Source: Pseudalkalibacillus hwajinpoensis (GTDB lineage Bacteria; Bacillota; Bacilli; Bacillales; Guptibacillaceae). From it: DNA of 64,000 bases. The stretch is from positions 1-64,000 of the forward strand of contig NZ_JADFCM010000005.1 of assembly GCF_015234585.1 (NCBI RefSeq). The letters run 5' to 3'. Below are positions 20,349 to 29,993 of the stretch, piece by piece; position 1 is the first letter of the stretch; every line of letters begins with the position of its first letter. Below the pieces are notes generated by a model. The model was not told the DNA's origin, searched no databases, and saw only the letters and a list, made by a program, of their open reading frames with translations. A program made the translations under genes and the position numbers.

Positions 20349-21353
20349 TTAGCTTTTCACATTCTCTAATATAGCTACTTTTTTCTCGTCTTCATGAAGC
20401 CAGCACCTAGCCTGTTGTCCTGGTCCTGCATCTAACAACGTTGGATTCTCTTCATAGCATTTATCGAAAGCAAAACTACAACGCGGAGCAAAATGACATC
20501 CTTTATGAATCGAACCTGGTTTTGGCACATTTCCAGGGATAGAATACAGCCTGTCTTTTCGAACTCTCACATCAGGTACTGATTCGATTAACCCAATCGT
20601 ATACGGATGCTTTGGATGCTGAAAAATATCACTTGTTTTTCCCTGCTCAACGATTTTGCCAGAGTACATAACAACAATACGATCACAAATTTCTGCGACT
20701 ACACCCAGATCGTGTGTAATCATAATAATCGATGTATTAGTTTCTTGGTTCAATTTCTTCATGAGCTCTAGAATCTGAGCTTGAATCGTCACATCAAGAG
20801 CTGTTGTTGGCTCATCAGCAATGAGTACTTCTGGTTCACATGCCATCGCCATCGCAATCATAACGCGCTGCCGCATCCCCCCAGATAATTGATGAGGGTA
20901 ATCATTCATAAGTTCTTCAGCCCTAGGAAGCCCAACTAGTTTAAGAATTGATATAGCATGCTCCCAGGATTTTTTCTTGTTCCATTTTTTATGTATTCGA
21001 ATTCCTTCAACGAGCTGATTGCCGATTCTAAATACAGGATTAAGGGATGTCATCGGTTCCTGGAAGATCATTCCGATTTCATTTCCCCTTATTTTTCTCA
21101 TCTCTTTCTCTGATTTCGTAAGAAGGTTATCCCCTTTGTATGTAATTTCTCCTCCTACAACTTTTCCTGGGGCCTGAATAAGTTGCATAATGGACAATGA
21201 AGTCACACTCTTTCCAGAGCCAGACTCCCCAACAATCCCAAGTACTTCACCTTTATTTACATGAAAGTCAACGGAGTCTACTGCTGGAATCTCTCCATCA
21301 TCAGTAAAAAAGTGCGTTTCTAATCCACTAACATTTAAAACTGGATGTTCCAT
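20349..21353 (-). CDS. dppD: Oligopeptide/dipeptide ABC transporter ATP-binding protein (DppD)
   Basis: 334 residues. Walker [10 protein letters not shown], signature [12 protein letters not shown], Walker [14 protein letters not shown]-loop THD, and the C-terminal Cys cluster [17 protein letters not shown] shared by Dpp/Opp ATPases. First gene of the five-gene peptide importer operon. The RBS GGGGTGAG precedes the ATG. The upstream 190 bp has no clear CodY or T-box-like element that I can call. Confidence 0.93.
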   Translation of the reverse strand: MEHPVLNVSGLETHFFTDDGEIPAVDSVDFHVNKGEVLGIVGESGSGKSVTSLSIMQLIQAPGKVVGGEITYKGDNLLTKSEKEMRKIRGNEIGMIFQEPMTSLNPVFRIGNQLVEGIRIHKKWNKKKSWEHAISILKLVGLPRAEELMNDYPHQLSGGMRQRVMIAMAMACEPEVLIADEPTTALDVTIQAQILELMKKLNQETNTSIIMITHDLGVVAEICDRIVVMYSGKIVEQGKTSDIFQHPKHPYTIGLIESVPDVRVRKDRLYSIPGNVPKPGSIHKGCHFAPRCSFAFDKCYEENPTLLDAGPGQQARCWLHEDEKKVAILENVKS

Positions 21354-21505
21354 ACACTCACCCCTTTCCGTAAATTCTGAATTTTTTAATTAAACTAAAA
21401 TCTGCTTCTCATTATTACATTATTTTTGTTAGTTGGCAACGCTTATTGAGGTAATTTTCTGTCTTTTTTTGACGCTTTTACGCGATAATATGCATATTTA
21501 AACAA

Positions 21506-21532
21506 AAAAAGCACCTCAAAGAGATGCTTTTT
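21506..21532 (-). terminator. Terminator downstream of ygaD
   Basis: AAAAAGCA-CCTCAAAGAGA-TGCTTTTT; a CTC/GAG inner pair extends the stem. A T run follows on the minus strand. Confidence 0.7.
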
Positions 21533-21541
21533 GATGAATAA

Positions 21542-23281
21542 CTATAAATTTTGTACTTGAAACAAGTTATGGTAGGACCCTTTCCGTTTCATGAGCTCTT
21601 GGTGATTCCCGCTCTCTGAAATTTGGCCGTTTTCTACCACCACGATACGGTCAGCATGCGTCACTGTCGCTAGACGGTGTGCGACAATAAAGGTTGTGCG
21701 ATCTTTCGCAAGTACTTCAAGCGCTTCTTGAATAAGATGTTCACTTTCAAGGTCAAGTGCTGACGTTGCTTCATCAAGAATTAAAATAGGCGGATTTTTA
21801 AGAAATACTCTTGCGATTGCAATCCGTTGTTTTTGTCCACCAGACAGCTTCACACCTCGTTCACCAACAGGCGTATCATATCCGTCTTGAAGGTTCATGA
21901 TGAATTCATGAGCGTTAGCAGCCTGTGCAGCTTGTATAACTTCTTCTTCAGAGGCATTTGGATTCCCCATCATGATATTCATTCGAACGGATTCACTAAA
22001 TAGGATGTTATCCTGAAGAACCATTCCAATGTTATCTCTCAAGCTTCTTGCTTCATAATCCCGTATGTCTGTACCGTCAATTAGAATACTCCCACCCGTC
22101 ACATCATAGAAACGTGGAATTAAGCTGACAAGTGAGGATTTACCGCCACCGCTCATTCCTACAAGCGCAATGGTTTCTCCAGCACGTACATTAAGATCAA
22201 TTCCTTTTAGAACAGGTAGATCCTCTTCATTATATTTAAATGAAACATTTTCAAATTGGATATTTCCTCGAACATCGTTTAACTTTTTTGCATCTTTTCT
22301 ATCTACAATATCGTATTTTTCATCGACAAATTCAAATACACGATCCATTGATGCAATAGCTTGGGTTAATGTGGTAGACGAATTCACCAATCTTCTTAAA
22401 GGACTATAAAGCCGGTCCATATAAGTCACAAACGCAACCATTTCACCGATTTGAAGTCCACCCGAAATCACAAGATACGCAGAAAAGGCGATAACAATAA
22501 GAGGAGCTACATCCGTAATCGTATTAACGACAGCAAACGTTTTGGCATTCCACCTTGTATGATCAAGTGCTCGTTCTAAGAAATTCGTATTTCTTTTGTT
22601 AAATTGCTCTTGTTCATAATCTTCTAAGGCAAAACTTCGAATCACCGACATCCCTTGTACTCGTTCATGAAGATGACCCTGAACTTCTGCAAGTGCTTGT
22701 GAGCGATCCTTTGTTAAATCACGAAGACGCTTATAGAAAAATTTAACTGACAGTCCATACAGAGGAAGAAGAACAATTGCTGCAAGTGTTAGCCAAACAT
22801 TCATAAATGATAATATACCGATAATGATGACGATGGTAATGAGATCAAGCCAAACATTCATCATCCCAGTAATTACAAATGTTTTTGTTTGCTCCACATC
22901 ATTTATTACTCTTGAGATGATTTCCCCTGCTTTGTTATTAGAGTAAAACTTCAAACTTAATTGTTGGATATGAGAAAATAATTTATCTCGTATATCATAC
23001 AGAATCTTACTTCCAATCCATTGAGCATAATACTGACGGAAGTATTCTACCGGTGGTCTGACAACGACGAAGAGAAAGAAAGCTCCTCCCATCAACCAAA
23101 GAAGCTGCTCATATTTATCCCCAGCTGGCATTTCTGCATTGATAATATCATCAATGACGTACTTTAAAATCAATGGAAGAAGAAGAGGAATACCAAACTT
23201 TAATATTCCAATTCCAATCGTTATCCCAATTTGTTTTTTATACGGCCTTACAAAGGTCATATATCTTTTTATACTACCCAG
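21542..23281 (-). CDS. ygaD: ABC exporter, fused membrane-ATPase half transporter (YgaD-like)
   Basis: 579 residues if started at the CTG codon 23281 (AAAGGA 9 bp upstream), giving an N-terminus [14 protein letters not shown]; the first ATG is at 23260 (572 residues) but has no RBS. Six membrane helices (about 20-310) precede the nucleotide-binding domain: Walker [10 protein letters not shown], signature [15 protein letters not shown], Walker [12 protein letters not shown], His switch VAHRL. It forms a homo- or heterodimeric type IV exporter (lipid/multidrug type). The position beside ygaC and ygaB matches ygaD. The CTG start is inference. Confidence 0.85.
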   Translation of the reverse strand: MGSIKRYMTFVRPYKKQIGITIGIGILKFGIPLLLPLILKYVIDDIINAEMPAGDKYEQLLWLMGGAFFLFVVVRPPVEYFRQYYAQWIGSKILYDIRDKLFSHIQQLSLKFYSNNKAGEIISRVINDVEQTKTFVITGMMNVWLDLITIVIIIGILSFMNVWLTLAAIVLLPLYGLSVKFFYKRLRDLTKDRSQALAEVQGHLHERVQGMSVIRSFALEDYEQEQFNKRNTNFLERALDHTRWNAKTFAVVNTITDVAPLIVIAFSAYLVISGGLQIGEMVAFVTYMDRLYSPLRRLVNSSTTLTQAIASMDRVFEFVDEKYDIVDRKDAKKLNDVRGNIQFENVSFKYNEEDLPVLKGIDLNVRAGETIALVGMSGGGKSSLVSLIPRFYDVTGGSILIDGTDIRDYEARSLRDNIGMVLQDNILFSESVRMNIMMGNPNASEEEVIQAAQAANAHEFIMNLQDGYDTPVGERGVKLSGGQKQRIAIARVFLKNPPILILDEATSALDLESEHLIQEALEVLAKDRTTFIVAHRLATVTHADRIVVVENGQISESGNHQELMKRKGSYHNLFQVQNL

Positions 23282-23326
23282 ATGGCATCATCCTTTAGTT
23301 AATCACATGCTGTTTTTATATCATGC

Positions 23327-23359
23327 AAAAACCTGTTGAAAAACATTCAACAGGTTTTT
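23327..23359 (-). terminator. Terminator downstream of ygaC
   Basis: AAAAACCTGTTGAA-AAACA-TTCAACAGGTTTTT, a 14-bp perfect stem with a T run on the minus strand. Confidence 0.9.
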
Positions 23360-23360
23360 C

Positions 23361-23888
23361 TTACCTATATTGAAGGAACTGTTCATACCACTGATCTACA
23401 AATCCAGGGGCAAACGGTCCTTTTCTTTGATGAATCCAGTTCATCAGTTCTTTTACATTTTGTTGTATAATACGATCGATTGCTTCGGGATAATTCATTT
23501 CTTCGCGGTGTGCTTCATACTCATCTTCATCTAGTAACTTAAAAGTCATATCAGGATAGATCTTAATATCAAGATCATAATCAATATACTTCAACGCTTC
23601 TTCATCGTAAGTAAATGGAGTACCTAAATTACAATAATAATATAGCCCATCCGTTCTGATCATTCCAATGACATTGAACCAGTGGTTTGCACTAAAGTAG
23701 CAAATCGCAGGTTCACGTGTTCTCCATTGTCTTCCATCAGCTTCAGTCACAAGAATGCGATCGTTTCCACCGATTATTTCTTTGGAGGTGCCTTTAAGTA
23801 CGATGCTTTCTTCCCAAGTACGATGTAGCGTACCGCGATGTTTATAGCTTTGAATTTGAATTCTCGTCCCGGTCGTTGGGAAACTCAT
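23361..23888 (-). CDS. ygaC: YgaC-like nucleoside tri-/diphosphatase (DUF402, UPF0374)
   Basis: 175 residues from the ATG at 23888 (GGAAAGGAG 8 bp upstream); the frame is open upstream without an RBS. The DUF402 beta barrel carries the family's acidic ligands in [26 protein letters not shown] and [10 protein letters not shown]. Staphylococcal homologues hydrolyse nucleoside tri- and diphosphates; the B. subtilis YgaC name follows from sequence type and synteny. Lies between ygaD and ygaB on the minus strand, with its own terminator. Confidence 0.85.
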   Translation of the reverse strand: MSFPTTGTRIQIQSYKHRGTLHRTWEESIVLKGTSKEIIGGNDRILVTEADGRQWRTREPAICYFSANHWFNVIGMIRTDGLYYYCNLGTPFTYDEEALKYIDYDLDIKIYPDMTFKLLDEDEYEAHREEMNYPEAIDRIIQQNVKELMNWIHQRKGPFAPGFVDQWYEQFLQYR

Positions 23889-24046
23889 CTTCTTCTCCTT
23901 TCCTAAGAAATTCCGGAAAACGATGAATGCCTTTTGCATACAGGCAGACTCACAGCATCCTTTCTTTCTTACCGTTCAATACATGGCTATTATCAAAAAT
24001 CTTACATCTCATCTATATTCTTCTCTATTATAACGCTTAACAAAAT

Positions 24047-24084
24047 AAAATTAAAATAAAAGCGCCACTCGAAAAGAATGGCAC
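24047..24084 (-). terminator. Terminator downstream of ygaB
   Basis: On the minus strand a 9-bp stem GTGCCATTC/GAGTGGCGC (two G-U pairs) with a 5-nt loop, followed by TTTTATTTTAATTTT. Confidence 0.7.
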
Positions 24085-24095
24085 CCAATTCCAGC

Positions 24096-24317
24096 TTAAT
24101 AAATAGGGGTTTTTTCAAAGGTAGAGATGACGTCCGAAATAAGTCGTTCAAACTCATCCTCCATAAGTGATAGCATCTCTTTTCTTTCTACAATTATGGC
24201 ATTTCTACCCTTTTCTTCATCCAGAATATCCTCTAAGCTTAGAATTTCTTCCTTCGTACGAATCATTTGATCGGCAAGCTTGAGCTGCTGTTGAATGAGC
24301 TCATCAAACTCCTTCAT
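24096..24317 (-). CDS. ygaB: YgaB-like small coiled-coil protein
   Basis: 73 residues, highly charged and almost entirely helical, with heptad-like spacing of Leu/Ile between residues 5 and 60 (coiled coil). AAGGAGAGG lies 4-5 bp before the ATG. The size, composition and location next to ygaC suggest the YgaB family; the function is unknown. The assignment is from context rather than from a recognisable motif. Confidence 0.65.
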   Translation of the reverse strand: MKEFDELIQQQLKLADQMIRTKEEILSLEDILDEEKGRNAIIVERKEMLSLMEDEFERLISDVISTFEKTPIY

Positions 24318-24467
24318 TTAACCTCTCCTTCCAAATTGTGATTCTTGACATTCCTATGGAGCAAGCTAATACCATTAACGATTTCTAGCAAGCCTTCATC
24401 AAAAAAGAAATTCCATAAACTCATGTGAAATCCTTTGGGAACTTCTGTAGAGAAGTCAGGAGTTTTG

Positions 24468-25142
24468 TCATAAACTCCCTACAGGAGCAATACATTCAGG
24501 TTGGTCATTTCTAGGAGAATTCACAAGCGTCGAAACTTCATACGCATTCATTTCCTTAGAGGATATGGGCTTCATACATCTGCTTAAGATTTCACTATCA
24601 CTTACTGTATCATCCAGCCAGATCCTCTCATCATCTCTTGTTAAAATGACGGGCATTCGATTATGTATCTCTTTCATAAATTCATTTGCTTCTGTGGTAA
24701 GTATCGTACATGTAAAATGATTTTTGTCGCCATCATTCCATTTTTCCCACAACCCCGCCATTGCAAACGGCTCACCCTTTCTTACTTGGATCCGCATCGG
24801 AATTTTCTGATCCTTCGTCTGCTTCCATTCATAAAAACCATCCGATAATATTAAACACCTTCGCTGCTTAAGAGCATGCTTAAAGCTCGCTTTCTCCTTA
24901 GCTGTTTCACTTCGCGCATTGATTAATTTATTTGAGATAGACGCATCCTTTGCCCAGAATGGAATTAACCCCCAACGCAAGGTTCCCATTCGATTCATTT
25001 GATTTGCACTAATCACAGCCGGGATCTGTTGAGATGGTGCTATATTAAATCGTGGTATATATTCATCCATGCTCGTTTGATCAATTTGAAACCTTTCAAG
25101 TAACACGTCGAGTTCTGTCGTTAGCGAAAATCGTCCGCACAT
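24468..25142 (-). CDS. SRAP-domain abasic-site processing protein (YedK/HMCES family)
   Basis: 224 residues from the ATG at 25142 so that Cys is residue 2 (MCGRFSL), as required: Cys2 becomes the N-terminus and forms a thiazolidine crosslink with abasic sites in single-stranded DNA. Other family marks: NIAPSQ, RWGLIPFWAK, NARSETA, CLILSDGFYEWK with the conserved Glu, and HNRMPVIL with the conserved His. Probably protects replication forks. AGGAAGGGG precedes the start. Confidence 0.93.
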   Translation of the reverse strand: MCGRFSLTTELDVLLERFQIDQTSMDEYIPRFNIAPSQQIPAVISANQMNRMGTLRWGLIPFWAKDASISNKLINARSETAKEKASFKHALKQRRCLILSDGFYEWKQTKDQKIPMRIQVRKGEPFAMAGLWEKWNDGDKNHFTCTILTTEANEFMKEIHNRMPVILTRDDERIWLDDTVSDSEILSRCMKPISSKEMNAYEVSTLVNSPRNDQPECIAPVGSL

Positions 25143-25212
25143 AACCAACACCCCTTCCTATATTAGATTGTTTCTCCACTGGTCTTATAATCCCTACCAG
25201 CATTTAACTAAC

Positions 25213-25242
25213 GAAAAACAGGGCTGACTAAGTCAGCCCTGT
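25213..25242 (-). terminator. Terminator downstream of sspE
   Basis: ACAGGGCTGAC-TTA-GTCAGCCCTGT then TTTTTCG on the minus strand; 11-bp stem. Confidence 0.9.
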
Positions 25243-25255
25243 CCGGGAAGTTCAA

Positions 25256-25576
25256 TTATTGTTGCTGCTGGTTCTTAGCAGATGCTTGCTGCTTATTTTG
25301 AGCAGACTTCGCGTTGCGAGCTTTCACTTGTTGTGCATCCGTTTCACTTGCAAATTCAGCACCGTATTGTTGCTGAGCTGCTTGTCCTGCAGATGCTTGC
25401 TGCTTATTTTGAGCAGACTTCGCATTGCGAGCTTTTACTTCTTGTGCATCTGTTTCATTTGCAAATTCAGCACCGTATTGTTGCTGACCAGCTTTACCAG
25501 CAGAAGCTTGTTGGTTCTGCTGTTTCGCTTGTTGAATGTTTGCACCAGCTTGTGTTTGTCCTGGTTTCTTTGCCAT
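25256..25576 (-). CDS. sspE: Gamma-type small acid-soluble spore protein
   Basis: 106 residues made of two nearly identical repeat units (about 31-66 and 67-100), each with QQQYGAEFA(N/S)ETDAQ and VKARNAKSAQNKQQAS. EFASETD resembles the GPR protease cleavage site. The composition (Gln, Ala, Lys, Asn; no Trp, Cys) is typical of gamma-SASP, the amino-acid store of the spore core that is degraded at germination. GGGAGGTGA precedes the ATG. Expression would be forespore-specific (sigma-G), but I could not identify the promoter with confidence. Confidence 0.95.
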   Translation of the reverse strand: MAKKPGQTQAGANIQQAKQQNQQASAGKAGQQQYGAEFANETDAQEVKARNAKSAQNKQQASAGQAAQQQYGAEFASETDAQQVKARNAKSAQNKQQASAKNQQQQ

Positions 25577-25793
25577 GGCTTATCACCTCCCACAAACAAT
25601 AGAATATCCAGTTACATGATTCTTATGTATTGTTTTTAGAAAAACTTGTTTCGGGTGCAAAAAAACAAAAATCTTTCTTATAGGACTGTTACTTGATAAC
25701 TTATCAGGAATGAACATTTCATCATGCTTTCCATCTCTTCCCCTTCATACTGTTCAAATCAATGATACAAACTAAGGAGAAGAAGGAGGTTAA

Positions 25794-25988
25794 ATGATGA
25801 ATCATCGAGATATGACAGAGCTTTCTATGATGTCTAAAAAGGAATGGGTGGACGATGAACTATCTTTTTTTCACTATAGCCTTCAACAGGTTACTCCTTA
25901 CTTAAATAGCGAAGGTGTAGCTATCCATCGAGAAATAATGAAAGAAATTGAACAGCGTGGTGGACTCTCAGCATTTATGCCCGAATAA
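25794..25988 (+). CDS. Small conserved hypothetical protein
   Basis: 64 residues (ATG at 25794, or 25797 in MMNHRD; GAAGGAGG lies 4-5 bp upstream). Acidic-basic, with LSMMSKKEWVDDELSFFHYSL and EIEQRGGL, probably two or three helices. It stands alone between sspE and the mutY/SDR pair, with a promoter-sized gap upstream and its own terminator. The position corresponds roughly to that of small yfh genes (such as yfhS) in B. subtilis, but I cannot confirm identity. Confidence 0.7.
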   Translation: MMNHRDMTELSMMSKKEWVDDELSFFHYSLQQVTPYLNSEGVAIHREIMKEIEQRGGLSAFMPE

Positions 25989-26007
25989 AATCCAGTTCTT
26001 CGTCAAA

Positions 26008-26043
26008 AAAACAACCTTCTGAAACTCTTCAGAAGGTTGTTTA
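26008..26043. terminator. Bidirectional terminator
   Basis: AAACAACCTTCTGAA-ACTC-TTCAGAAGGTTGTTT; a 15- to 16-bp perfect stem between the small + strand gene and the convergent SDR gene. Confidence 0.9.
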
Positions 26044-26051
26044 AGTATATG

Positions 26052-26813
26052 TTAGAAATTTGATTTCGATTGTCCGCCATCGACGTTGATTGTCGCACCA
26101 ACAATCCATGAAGCTTTTTCAGAGGCAAGGAAAACAACGGCATTCGCTACTTCGTCAGTTGTCCCAAATCTTCCTCCTGGTATTTCTTTATCTACAAATT
26201 CAGCTATTTTCTCAGGATTATCATCAAGTCGTTTCTGCCAGTTCCCTGATGGGTGCAGAATGGCTCCTGGAGCAACCCCATTCACGCGGACACCGTCTTT
26301 AATTAGCTCATCACCCATAGCTTTAGTAAAACTAATCATAGCCGACTTTGAATTGTTATAAGTTGGTTTCCCACCAGATTCACGACCGAAGATAGAAGAA
26401 ATATTGATGATTGCGCCACTTCCCTGTTGCTTCATGATTTCGGCAGAAAGCTGACTAAGGTGTACCGCTGAGTAGTAATTAAGTTCCATTGCTTTATGGA
26501 ATTGAGATATATCCGTCTCCATAATTGTCGAACCACTGCTTCCCCCAGCGTTGTTTACTAAGATATCAAGTGAACCAAATTGCATGATGAAAGAATCAAT
26601 GAGCTGGACGCGCTTCCGCTCATCAGTCACATCCGCTTCAAAAATGGCTAAGTCCTGACCAATTTCCTTCCTAGCCAATTCGAGATCATCACGATTTCTA
26701 CCGCAAATCCCCACTTTCGCGCCTTCTTCATAGAACACCTTCGCGATCGACTTTCCAATTCCCTTAGAGCCTCCTGTAATAAGAACGCGCTTGTTTTCAA
26801 GATTCAAATTCAC
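26052..26813 (-). CDS. SDR-family oxidoreductase coupled to mutY
   Basis: 253 residues, GTG start at 26813 overlapping the mutY stop (GTGA). A classical short-chain dehydrogenase: the cofactor loop GGSKGIGK (residues 14-21), NNAGG (87-91 region), catalytic Ser in INISSIFG, and YNNSKSAM carrying the Tyr-x3-Lys pair. C-terminal VDGGQS is common in bacterial SDRs. The substrate is unknown. B. subtilis has fabL near this locus; this protein lacks convincing FabL-like features and is better called a generic SDR. Translational coupling to mutY is unlikely to mean a functional link. Confidence 0.85.
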   Translation of the reverse strand: MNLNLENKRVLITGGSKGIGKSIAKVFYEEGAKVGICGRNRDDLELARKEIGQDLAIFEADVTDERKRVQLIDSFIMQFGSLDILVNNAGGSSGSTIMETDISQFHKAMELNYYSAVHLSQLSAEIMKQQGSGAIINISSIFGRESGGKPTYNNSKSAMISFTKAMGDELIKDGVRVNGVAPGAILHPSGNWQKRLDDNPEKIAEFVDKEIPGGRFGTTDEVANAVVFLASEKASWIVGATINVDGGQSKSNF

Positions 26814-27910
26814 TCTGCTACATCTCCTTCTAAAATCAAATTGACAATTTTTTGGTGAGCGACAGGAAAGGCATAATCACGCAACTCATTCTTACTAACC
26901 ATTTTCACCTTTTCATGATCGATATGACCAATAAATGATCCTTTATAAACTGTTAATTGCCATTTTAAATGGCTAAAAATATGATTAAACGAGGATAATT
27001 CCTTCTCAATCTTAGGGTTAATTTCATAAGTATCTTGTAAATGGTGTTTGAGCTGATTTTCTTTCAAGCCACCTTCTGTTAATTCAACGTTTGGAAATTC
27101 CCACAAGCTTGCAAGAAGTCCTTTCTCCGGACGCTGTCGAATAAGGAATTTTCCTTCATTATTTTCAAGAGCTATAGCTGCAATCGGTACAGGTCTGGGG
27201 GCCTTTTTCTTTGATTTAATTGGCAGCTCTTCCTGCGATCCTTCAGCAAAGGCTCTACAATGCTCTTGTACAGGGCAAAGAAGACATGAAGGGGATCTTG
27301 GTGTACATACAATCGCACCAAGCTCCATCATCCCCTGATTGAATGAGGATGGATCCTCATCGGAAATAATTCGTCGAGTTACTTCTTCAAACGTCTTTCT
27401 TGCTGATGGTTTAGCAATATCCTCCCAAATCCCAATAATTCGCGAAAGAACACGCATCACGTTTCCATCAACGGCTGGCTGTGGTATGTCATAAGCAATG
27501 CTTAAAATTGCCCCAGCAGTGTAGGGCCCTACTCCCTTAAGTTCAGATATTTGCTTGGGATCATTCGGCACTATACCGTTATAAGTCTCTGCTACTTCTC
27601 GAACAGCACTTTGAAGATTTCTCGCCCTTGAGTAATAACCAAGCCCTTCCCAGGCTTTTAATACATCTGCCTCTTCAGCATTGGCAAGTGCCTCCACAGT
27701 AGGAAAAAGGCTCACAAACCGCTCAAAATATGGGATTACAGTGTCTACTCTCGTTTGCTGTAGCATAATTTCAGATACCCATACACGATAAGGATCCTGA
27801 TTCTCACGCCAAGGTAGTGTACGCTGCTCTTTTTTAAACCAGGCAATAAGGTCCTGTTGGAACTGCTTTTCATCGAAATAATGTAAAAGGTCTGTCACTT
27901 TCTCTGTCAT
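26810..27910 (-). CDS. mutY: A/G-specific adenine DNA glycosylase
   Basis: 366 residues. The N-terminal helix-hairpin-helix glycosylase: catalytic Glu in VSEIMLQQT, Hh[11 protein letters not shown] and catalytic Asp in [13 protein letters not shown]. The [4Fe-4S] cluster motif is Cys-x6-Cys-x2-Cys-x5-Cys ([17 protein letters not shown]). The C-terminal NUDIX-like domain (from about residue 230) recognises 8-oxoG. It removes A mispaired with 8-oxoG. In B. subtilis the gene is yfhQ. RBS GGAGAG before the ATG. Confidence 0.96.
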   Translation of the reverse strand: MTEKVTDLLHYFDEKQFQQDLIAWFKKEQRTLPWRENQDPYRVWVSEIMLQQTRVDTVIPYFERFVSLFPTVEALANAEEADVLKAWEGLGYYSRARNLQSAVREVAETYNGIVPNDPKQISELKGVGPYTAGAILSIAYDIPQPAVDGNVMRVLSRIIGIWEDIAKPSARKTFEEVTRRIISDEDPSSFNQGMMELGAIVCTPRSPSCLLCPVQEHCRAFAEGSQEELPIKSKKKAPRPVPIAAIALENNEGKFLIRQRPEKGLLASLWEFPNVELTEGGLKENQLKHHLQDTYEINPKIEKELSSFNHIFSHLKWQLTVYKGSFIGHIDHEKVKMVSKNELRDYAFPVAHQKIVNLILEGDVAE

Positions 27911-28110
27911 GGATCAACTCTCCGATATGATATATTAAATGGTGTTAAAAGATTTATTTAAATTTACTAAGAAACTTCCTCAACCTTCGTCTATCACATA
28001 TAATAACGCATCATACCTTTTCATTCACCTTTTAACTTTTCACATTCGTTCAAATTGGGTATAACTAAATAAAGAATGCAAAATAGACATAAATTCTTTT
28101 GGTCTATTCA

Positions 28111-28131
28111 CGATCGTTAGCTAAACGATCG
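28111..28131. repeat. Inverted repeat upstream of yfhP
   Basis: CGATCGTT-AGCTA-AACGATCG, a perfect 8-bp inverted repeat 30 bp before the yfhP start. It could be an operator or a leader hairpin; no regulator is suggested by its sequence. Confidence 0.5.
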
Positions 28132-28160
28132 ATACGTTTCATAAGGAGGATTCTTAGCCT

Positions 28161-29141
28161 ATGGATACTGGGACACATGTGGTCATGGGACTGGGGATTG
28201 GAGCTCTTGCAACGTTAGATCCAGCTATTGCACAGGACCCCATTACCGCTCAAAGCGTTCTAATTGGAGCGCTAATAGGATCGCAGGCCCCGGACTTTGA
28301 TACTGTGCTTAAACTTAAAAATAACGCTGTCTATATCCGACACCATCGTGGAATTACTCATTCCATTCCTGCAGTTCTTCTCTGGCCAATCATTATTAGC
28401 AGCGGAATAATGGTGTTTTTTCCCGAAACAAATTGGCTCCACCTTTGGTTATGGACATTTCTTGCTGTCTTCATTCATGTGTTTGTCGATATCTTTAACG
28501 CATATGGAACGCAAGCCATTAGGCCATTTTCTAACAGATGGGTAGCTCTTGGCGTCATTAATATTTTTGATCCATTTATATTTCTCAGTCACATTGGTGG
28601 ATTAATTCTCTGGTATTTGGGAGTCAATCCTGGGTACACTTTCCTCACGATCTACGGCATCCTTATTCTCTATTATGTTTGGAGAATAACTGAACAGAAG
28701 AAAGTGATTCATGCTGTGAGAGAGCGAATTCCAGATGCAGTCGAAGTGATCGTCTCACCAACAATTCGTTGGAGCAGGTGGCATATCGCAGTTAAATCTG
28801 AGAAACAGTTTTATGTAGCTCGCGCTGAAGGAACTACGATCCATATTCAAGACGTATTTGATCGCGTTCCTGTTCCTAAAACACCCGTACTGGAATCTGC
28901 GAAGGAAGATCCTAACTTAAGTGCATTTCTTTCATTCTCACCAGTTTATAGATGGGAGATTGAAGAAAAAGAAGTTGGATATGAAGTTCGCTTTATTGAT
29001 CTTCGCTATCGAAATAAAGGGCATTATCCATTTGTCGCCGTGGTACAAATGGAAGATCAGCTCGAAATAACGAGTTCCTATACTGGATGGGTTTACAGCG
29101 AAGATACGTTACGAAAGAAATTAGATCCCGCTCTTGATTAG
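28161..29141 (+). CDS. yfhP: YfhP-like membrane-bound metal-dependent hydrolase (DUF457/YdjM family)
   Basis: 326 residues. MDTGTHVVMGLGIG, IGSQAPDFDT and RHHRGITHS give the His/Asp metal-binding set of the DUF457 family (His6, the PDFD acid pair and the HHRGxTHS motif). Four to five membrane helices lie between about residues 70 and 175; the C-terminal 140 residues are soluble. Activity unknown; proposed membrane hydrolase. Located next to mutY as in B. subtilis, where yfhP affects sporulation-related or lipid functions only by association. AAGGAGG precedes the ATG. Confidence 0.88.
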   Translation: MDTGTHVVMGLGIGALATLDPAIAQDPITAQSVLIGALIGSQAPDFDTVLKLKNNAVYIRHHRGITHSIPAVLLWPIIISSGIMVFFPETNWLHLWLWTFLAVFIHVFVDIFNAYGTQAIRPFSNRWVALGVINIFDPFIFLSHIGGLILWYLGVNPGYTFLTIYGILILYYVWRITEQKKVIHAVRERIPDAVEVIVSPTIRWSRWHIAVKSEKQFYVARAEGTTIHIQDVFDRVPVPKTPVLESAKEDPNLSAFLSFSPVYRWEIEEKEVGYEVRFIDLRYRNKGHYPFVAVVQMEDQLEITSSYTGWVYSEDTLRKKLDPALD

Positions 29142-29167
29142 TCGTTAACTTTATTTTATGACACAGA

Positions 29168-29204
29168 AAACCGGCTGGGCACATAATGTGCCCAGCCGGT
29201 TTTT
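29168..29204. terminator. Bidirectional terminator between yfhP and yfhJ
   Basis: AAACCGGCTGGGCACAT-TA-ATGTGCCCAGCCGGTTT type stem of about 17 bp followed by a T run. Confidence 0.93.
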
Positions 29205-29206
29205 GT

Positions 29207-29476
29207 TTAATGTTTTATGCTTCTGTCATCTCCAAAATACCCTTTATATTTTGGATTATTCATCATGAAATCGTGTAAAACAGGACCATAGTAGTTAATC
29301 CATTGCTTTACAATTTTTTCAGTTACATCCTGACCTTTATACTCTCTGCCAGCCTTGGCTCTTGACGATTCAAAATCCTCCCAAAGCAACTCCACCATTG
29401 TTCTCGCTTGACCATAAGAGAGGTGATCATTTTTCTCAAGAAGGTTATGAGTAAGCCTTTGAAATAAATCTTCCAT
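29207..29476 (-). CDS. yfhJ: YfhJ-like protein (WVELL family)
   Basis: 89 residues from the ATG at 29476 (AAAGGAGAA 7 bp upstream); the longer frame upstream lacks an RBS. Helical, with LLEKNDHLSYGQARTMVELLWEDFE, the signature region that gave the family its name, and a second helix KGQDVTEKIVKQWINYYGP. Function unknown; small cytoplasmic protein conserved in Bacillaceae. Divergent from sspK. Confidence 0.88.
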   Translation of the reverse strand: MEDLFQRLTHNLLEKNDHLSYGQARTMVELLWEDFESSRAKAGREYKGQDVTEKIVKQWINYYGPVLHDFMMNNPKYKGYFGDDRSIKH

Positions 29477-29612
29477 GAGGCATTCTCCTTTCGTGGTGTA
29501 ATTCAAATTCTGTCTAATAAATAACTTTGTTTGGCACATAACATTCCGACCGAATTCGCATACTAATGGTGTGCCTGATTCACAACACGATATTGGAAAG
29601 GGGCGCACGCTG

Positions 29613-29768
29613 ATGAGAAATAAAAAAACCGGATTTCCAGATGCTAAATTTTCTGGTGAACCCCGCGCAAAAGAAGAATTCGCATCAAAACGTGCTGACG
29701 GGTCGATTAACACTCAACCACAAGAGCGGATGAATGCTTCAAATCGGACAGGCCACCGTCAGGGATAA
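29613..29768 (+). CDS. sspK: Small acid-soluble spore protein K
   Basis: 51 residues. [19 protein letters not shown] followed by [17 protein letters not shown] matches the SspK family, a minor SASP made only in the forespore. The start at 29613 is preceded by GAAAGGGG; the frame extends 14 codons upstream without an RBS. It is followed at 25 bp by another small + strand gene, probably a separate or coupled sporulation gene. Confidence 0.9.
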   Translation: MRNKKTGFPDAKFSGEPRAKEEFASKRADGSINTQPQERMNASNRTGHRQG

Positions 29769-29793
29769 TTCTCTTATACAGGAGGTAGCATCT

Positions 29794-29952
29794 ATGGGAA
29801 AAAATAACCGAGATAGACTTCATCCGAAATATGAGGATCCATTCCAATCTCCGCGTGCAAATCCAAAACACGCTCATAATCAGGTGAATGGAGAAACGCA
29901 GCAAACTTATAACGATATCGTACTACAGGTACAAACACGTAAACGATCGTAA
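29794..29952 (+). CDS. YpzG-like small protein
   Basis: 52 residues with an excellent RBS (AGGAGG, 8 bp before the ATG). Contains YEDPFQSPRANPKHAHNQVNG, which I recognise as the YpzG-family pattern, and ends QTRKRS. Highly charged, no membrane segment. Function unknown; members are small proteins of spore formers. Identification is by memory of the motif and could be wrong. Confidence 0.7.
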   Translation: MGKNNRDRLHPKYEDPFQSPRANPKHAHNQVNGETQQTYNDIVLQVQTRKRS

Positions 29953-29964
29953 AAATGATGAAAT

Positions 29965-29993
29965 AAGAGAGCAGCGTTACTGCTGCTCTTTTT
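29965..29993. terminator. Terminator overlapping the 3' end of yfhH
   Basis: AAGAG(A)GCAGC-GTTACT-GCTGCTCTTTTT. Serves the + strand small gene; its arms encode the last residues of the convergent yfhH gene. Confidence 0.8.

Noticed and set aside
25259..25639. Two ORFs of 106-126 codons antisense to sspE
   Set aside because: They mirror the repetitive sspE sequence and give a biased Leu/Cys-rich translation with no RBS.
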